NCBI RefSeq assembly: GCF_043555865.1
Contig: NZ_JBIGHY010000006.1
Span: forward strand, 124,001-188,000
DNA from: Pelomonas dachongensis
Lineage (GTDB): Bacteria; Pseudomonadota; Gammaproteobacteria; Burkholderiales; Burkholderiaceae_C
Direction of reading: 5' to 3'
DNA length: 64,000 bases
Under the pieces are notes generated by a model. It saw only the letters and a list, made by a program, of their open reading frames with translations, searched no databases and was not told where the DNA came from. Below are positions 61,668 to 64,000 of the stretch, in pieces (the first letter of the stretch is position 1; each line of letters starts with the position of its first letter). The position numbers and the translations under genes are program-made.

Positions 61668-61692
61668 AGGCGGCCCGATACTGGCCGCCCCC
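61668..61692 (+). terminator. GC hairpin after the phosphatase gene
   Basis: GGCGGCC-CGATACT-GGCCGCC, a 7-bp perfect stem 31 nt after the stop, without a T-tract. It could be a weak terminator or an mRNA stabiliser ahead of the next gene. Confidence 0.35.
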
Positions 61693-61710
61693 ACAAGGAG
61701 ACCTCTGCCC

Positions 61711-62478
61711 ATGAAGACCTGGTTCACCGCCGCTGCTCTCATTGCCGCCGCCCTCGGCACGCAGGCCCAGACCGCCGACCCGCTGAAGGCGGCCATCGCG
61801 GCCGACCACCGCACGGTCGGCAACGTCGCGCGTGATGCCGCACGCCACCCCTACGAGACTTTGAGCTTCTTCGGCATCAAGCCGACCGACACGGTGGTGG
61901 AGCTGGCGCCGGGCGGTGGCTGGTACACCGAGATCCTGGCGCCCTACCTGCGCGAGCAGGGCCAGCTCTACGCAGTGGCCGGCGCCAGCGCTCGCTTCAA
62001 GGCCAAGATGGACGCGTCGGCCGTGTACGGCAAGGTCAAGATCACGACCTTCGATGCTGCCAAGGGCCAAGTCGAGATCGCGCCTGCCGGCACGGCCGAT
62101 GCGGTGCTGACTTTTCGCAACGTGCACAACTGGATGAGCAACGGCAGCGCACAGGCGGTGTTTGACGCGGCCTTCAAGGCGCTGAAGCCGGGCGGCACGC
62201 TGGGCGTGGAGGAGCACCGCCTGCCGGCCGCCCGCACCCAGGACGCCAAGGCCAGCACCGGCTACGTGCATGAAGCCACTGTCATCAAGTTCGCCGAAGC
62301 CGCCGGCTTCAAGCTGGCCGGCCGCAGCGAGGTCAACGCCAATCCGAAGGACACGGCCGACCATCCCGAGGGCGTCTGGACGTTGCCGCCGACCTACGCG
62401 CTGAAGGACAAGGACCGCGCGAAGTACCAGGCCATCGGCGAGAGCGACCGCATGACGCTGAAGTTCGTGAAGCCCTGA
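61711..62478 (+). CDS. Exported class I SAM-dependent methyltransferase-like protein
   Basis: 255 residues with AAGGAG ten bases before ATG 61711. N-terminal signal peptide (MKTWFTAAALIAAALGTQAQ), then a Rossmann methyltransferase fold: VVELAPGGGWYTEILAPYLR (SAM motif I), DAVLTFRNVHNWMSNGSAQA, FKALKPGGTLGVEEHRLP. Because SAM is cytosolic, an exported enzyme of this type is odd. Similar predicted exported methyltransferases exist in proteobacteria with no proven role. Confidence 0.78.
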   Translation: MKTWFTAAALIAAALGTQAQTADPLKAAIAADHRTVGNVARDAARHPYETLSFFGIKPTDTVVELAPGGGWYTEILAPYLREQGQLYAVAGASARFKAKMDASAVYGKVKITTFDAAKGQVEIAPAGTADAVLTFRNVHNWMSNGSAQAVFDAAFKALKPGGTLGVEEHRLPAARTQDAKASTGYVHEATVIKFAEAAGFKLAGRSEVNANPKDTADHPEGVWTLPPTYALKDKDRAKYQAIGESDRMTLKFVKP

Positions 62479-62480
62479 GG

Positions 62481-63290
62481 ATGCAGCGGCGCCATGCCGT
62501 CATCGGCCTCGGCCGGTTGGCGCAGGCGCTCGTGCCTGCGCTGCGGTCGGCGGGCGACGAAGTCGTCATCGGGCGGCGTACGCCGGCTGATGGCGAGTTC
62601 ACGCCGACCGGTGCCGCGGCCCGGGCTGACTGGGTCTGGCTGACCGTCCCTGACGACCACATCGCCGCCACGGCCGCCGCGCTGACCTGGCGGGCCGGCC
62701 AGTTGGCGCTGCATTGCAGCGGTGCGACGCCGCTGGCCGCGCTGGCCCCGGCGCCGGCCGCGGCAGGTTTTCATCCGCTGAAGCTGCTGGCGGGCGACAC
62801 CGGCCTGGCGGGAGCCCACGTCGGCATCGAGGCCGACGCTGCGCACCGGCCTGAGCTGCAGGCGCTGGCGCTGAGGCTGGGCATGCAGCCGCTGGCGTTG
62901 CCGTCGCCCATGCCGGCGAGCGCGCGCGCCGCCTATCACGCAGCGGCCAACCTCGCCGCCAGCGGTGTGCTGGCCGTGCTGGCTGAAGCGGGATCGCTGT
63001 GGAGCGCCGCGGGCCTGGCCGGCGATGACGCCTTGCCCGCGTTGCTGCCGCTGACCCGCGGCGCGTTGGACACCGCACAGGGCCGTGGCCTGGCGGGCGC
63101 CGTGTCCGGCCCCATCGCACGCGGCGACGCCGGCGTGCTGGCGCGCCACCTGGACGCACTGACCGCCGCCGGGCTGGACGACGACCTGTTGCGGGCGCTG
63201 GGCCGCCGGCAACTGCGGCTGGCCGAGGCTGCCGGGCGGCTGGATGTGGCACAGGTCACGGCGTTGAGGGCGTTGCTTGCGCCGCTGTGA
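62481..63290 (+). CDS. DUF2520 Rossmann-fold oxidoreductase-like protein
   Basis: 269 residues; starts 2 nt after the preceding stop. N-terminal NAD(P)-binding motif AVIGLGRLAQALVPALRSAG, then WVWLTVPDDHIAATAAAL and ALHCSGATPLAALAPAPAAA, followed by a ProC/ketopantoate-reductase-like helical domain (ARAAYHAAANLAASGVLAVL). DUF2520 proteins have no firmly known substrate. Confidence 0.82.
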   Translation: MQRRHAVIGLGRLAQALVPALRSAGDEVVIGRRTPADGEFTPTGAAARADWVWLTVPDDHIAATAAALTWRAGQLALHCSGATPLAALAPAPAAAGFHPLKLLAGDTGLAGAHVGIEADAAHRPELQALALRLGMQPLALPSPMPASARAAYHAAANLAASGVLAVLAEAGSLWSAAGLAGDDALPALLPLTRGALDTAQGRGLAGAVSGPIARGDAGVLARHLDALTAAGLDDDLLRALGRRQLRLAEAAGRLDVAQVTALRALLAPL

Positions 63291-63428
63291 CCGCACCGCC
63301 CCGCGCCGGTGCGCCCGGCGTGAACTAGGCCGCGCCCGGCGCGTTTGAGGCTGTGCAATGCAGCAGGCCCGCTCCTAAACTGCCCACCGGCCAGCGCCAG
63401 TGCGGGTCGCAGCCCCAAGGGAGTTCAC

Positions 63429-63983
63429 ATGTCCGACGCGTCGTCCATCCAGACCCAGATCAAGGCCGAAGCGGCTCAGGTGTTGCGGGGCGTCGCCGCC
63501 GAGCTGCCCGACGCTCGGGAGCGCCTCGCCTACGTGCGCAGCATGACCGAGCAGGCCGCCACCAAGGTGCTGAACCTGGTGGAGGCCGCGCAGGAAGATG
63601 CCGAGGCCGTGCGCAAGAAGGGGCGGGAGCTGTCCGACGCGCTGAACCGGCTGGCACTGTCCAGCAACATCAGCCAGGACCGGGCCCGCGCGCTGATGAA
63701 ACTGTGCGCCGCCTACGCCTCCGACGCTGCCAGCTTTGCCGCGCGCGAGAAGTCGTTGCACACCGAGATCATGATGTCGCAAGACTTCCAGGATCTCTCC
63801 GGCCAGGTCATCAACAAGGTGACCAAGATGCTGGAGCGCGCCGAGCCGCCGCTGAACGACCTGATCGCCAGCCTGCCGATGGCCGACGCCGCGGTGCCGG
63901 AAGAGCTGACCGGCGTACAGACGCCCGACAAGGCGCTCAAGCAGGACGACGTGGACGACCTGCTGGCCAGCCTGGGCTTCTGA
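63429..63983 (+). CDS. cheZ: Chemotaxis protein CheZ
   Basis: Phosphatase that removes phosphate from CheY-P. It is 184 residues from ATG 63429; a long helical hairpin, with the catalytic-face segment IMMSQDFQDLSGQVINKVTK (about 114-133; the conserved Gln acts in the QDFQDLxGQ block) and the CheY-binding C-terminus KQDDVDDLLASLGF. An AAGG-like purine run lies 8-10 nt upstream. The rest of the che operon is not in the window; downstream cheY/cheA may follow beyond the right edge or lie elsewhere. Confidence 0.92.
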   Translation: MSDASSIQTQIKAEAAQVLRGVAAELPDARERLAYVRSMTEQAATKVLNLVEAAQEDAEAVRKKGRELSDALNRLALSSNISQDRARALMKLCAAYASDAASFAAREKSLHTEIMMSQDFQDLSGQVINKVTKMLERAEPPLNDLIASLPMADAAVPEELTGVQTPDKALKQDDVDDLLASLGF

Positions 63984-64000
63984 GCGCCAGGCTTGCTGGC

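Noticed and set aside
1..64000. CRISPR arrays, rRNA genes, origin of replication
   Set aside because: No regularly spaced identical repeats of CRISPR size, no rRNA sequence and no cluster of DnaA boxes were seen. The only short-spaced array is the GTTGCAAC set, whose 18-20-bp spacing is too short for CRISPR.

Overview
The window is about 68-70% GC and is chromosomal DNA from a betaproteobacterium. It most likely belongs to the order Burkholderiales, in the Roseateles/Pelomonas/Rubrivivax neighbourhood. This rests on gene order typical of that order (lolB-ispE-tRNA-Gln-prs-rplY and recN-nadK-hrcA), an ScfR-prpC-acnD-prpF methylcitrate block, a PEP-CTERM protein, and a stand-alone cheZ. The species is an inference.

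Bases 1-14,600: a vitamin B12 receptor gene (btuB, running off the left edge) sits behind a cobalamin riboswitch. Next to it are a DUF4124-like gene broken by an in-frame TGA, and pth. A divergent four-gene RND efflux operon follows: a membrane fusion protein, two inner-membrane pumps of MdtB/MdtC type, and a NodT-type outer membrane lipoprotein. After it comes an accessory patch. This holds an AbiEi-like regulator with a possible nuclease-fold N-terminus, whose predicted start overlaps an array of GTTGCAAC boxes, a nucleotidyltransferase-fold partner broken by two frameshifts, and an IS3-family remnant. The efflux operon and accessory patch separate rplY from pth, which are normally adjacent in this order.

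Bases 14,600-31,900: core genes. These are rplY, prs, tRNA-Gln, ispE, lolB and a TPR protein on the minus strand; mutM, mutY, a small membrane protein and a chemoreceptor on the plus strand; a secreted DAO-type oxidoreductase; a BlaI/BlaR1-like pair in which the M56 protease is fused to a PBP7-like S11 domain; then rapZ, recN and nadK, facing hrcA and a CAT-anticodon tRNA that resembles tRNA-Ile2.

Bases 31,900-41,000: a mosaic island at that tRNA. It has a truncated integrase, a small orphan gene, a lower-GC DUF3800 gene, and a 44-nt copy of the tRNA 3' half that marks an attachment site. Beyond it are an IS66-family element, a membrane protein, a perfect 110-bp tandem duplication that ends a truncated hipA, hipB with four operator-like boxes, a PEP-CTERM protein and small orphan genes.

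Bases 41,000-64,000: metabolic genes. The valine-degradation operon mmsA-acd-ech-mmsB is divergent from a LysR regulator. The methylcitrate operon prpC-acnD-prpF, with a lyase of the ICL/PEP-mutase superfamily, is divergent from an ScfR/RamB-type regulator. Both pathways handle propionyl-CoA or its precursors, so this is a coherent short-chain acyl-CoA block. After these come trxC, a YddA/SbmA-like ABC transporter, gamma-glutamyltransferase, an exported alkaline phosphatase with a small exported partner, an exported methyltransferase, a DUF2520 protein and cheZ.
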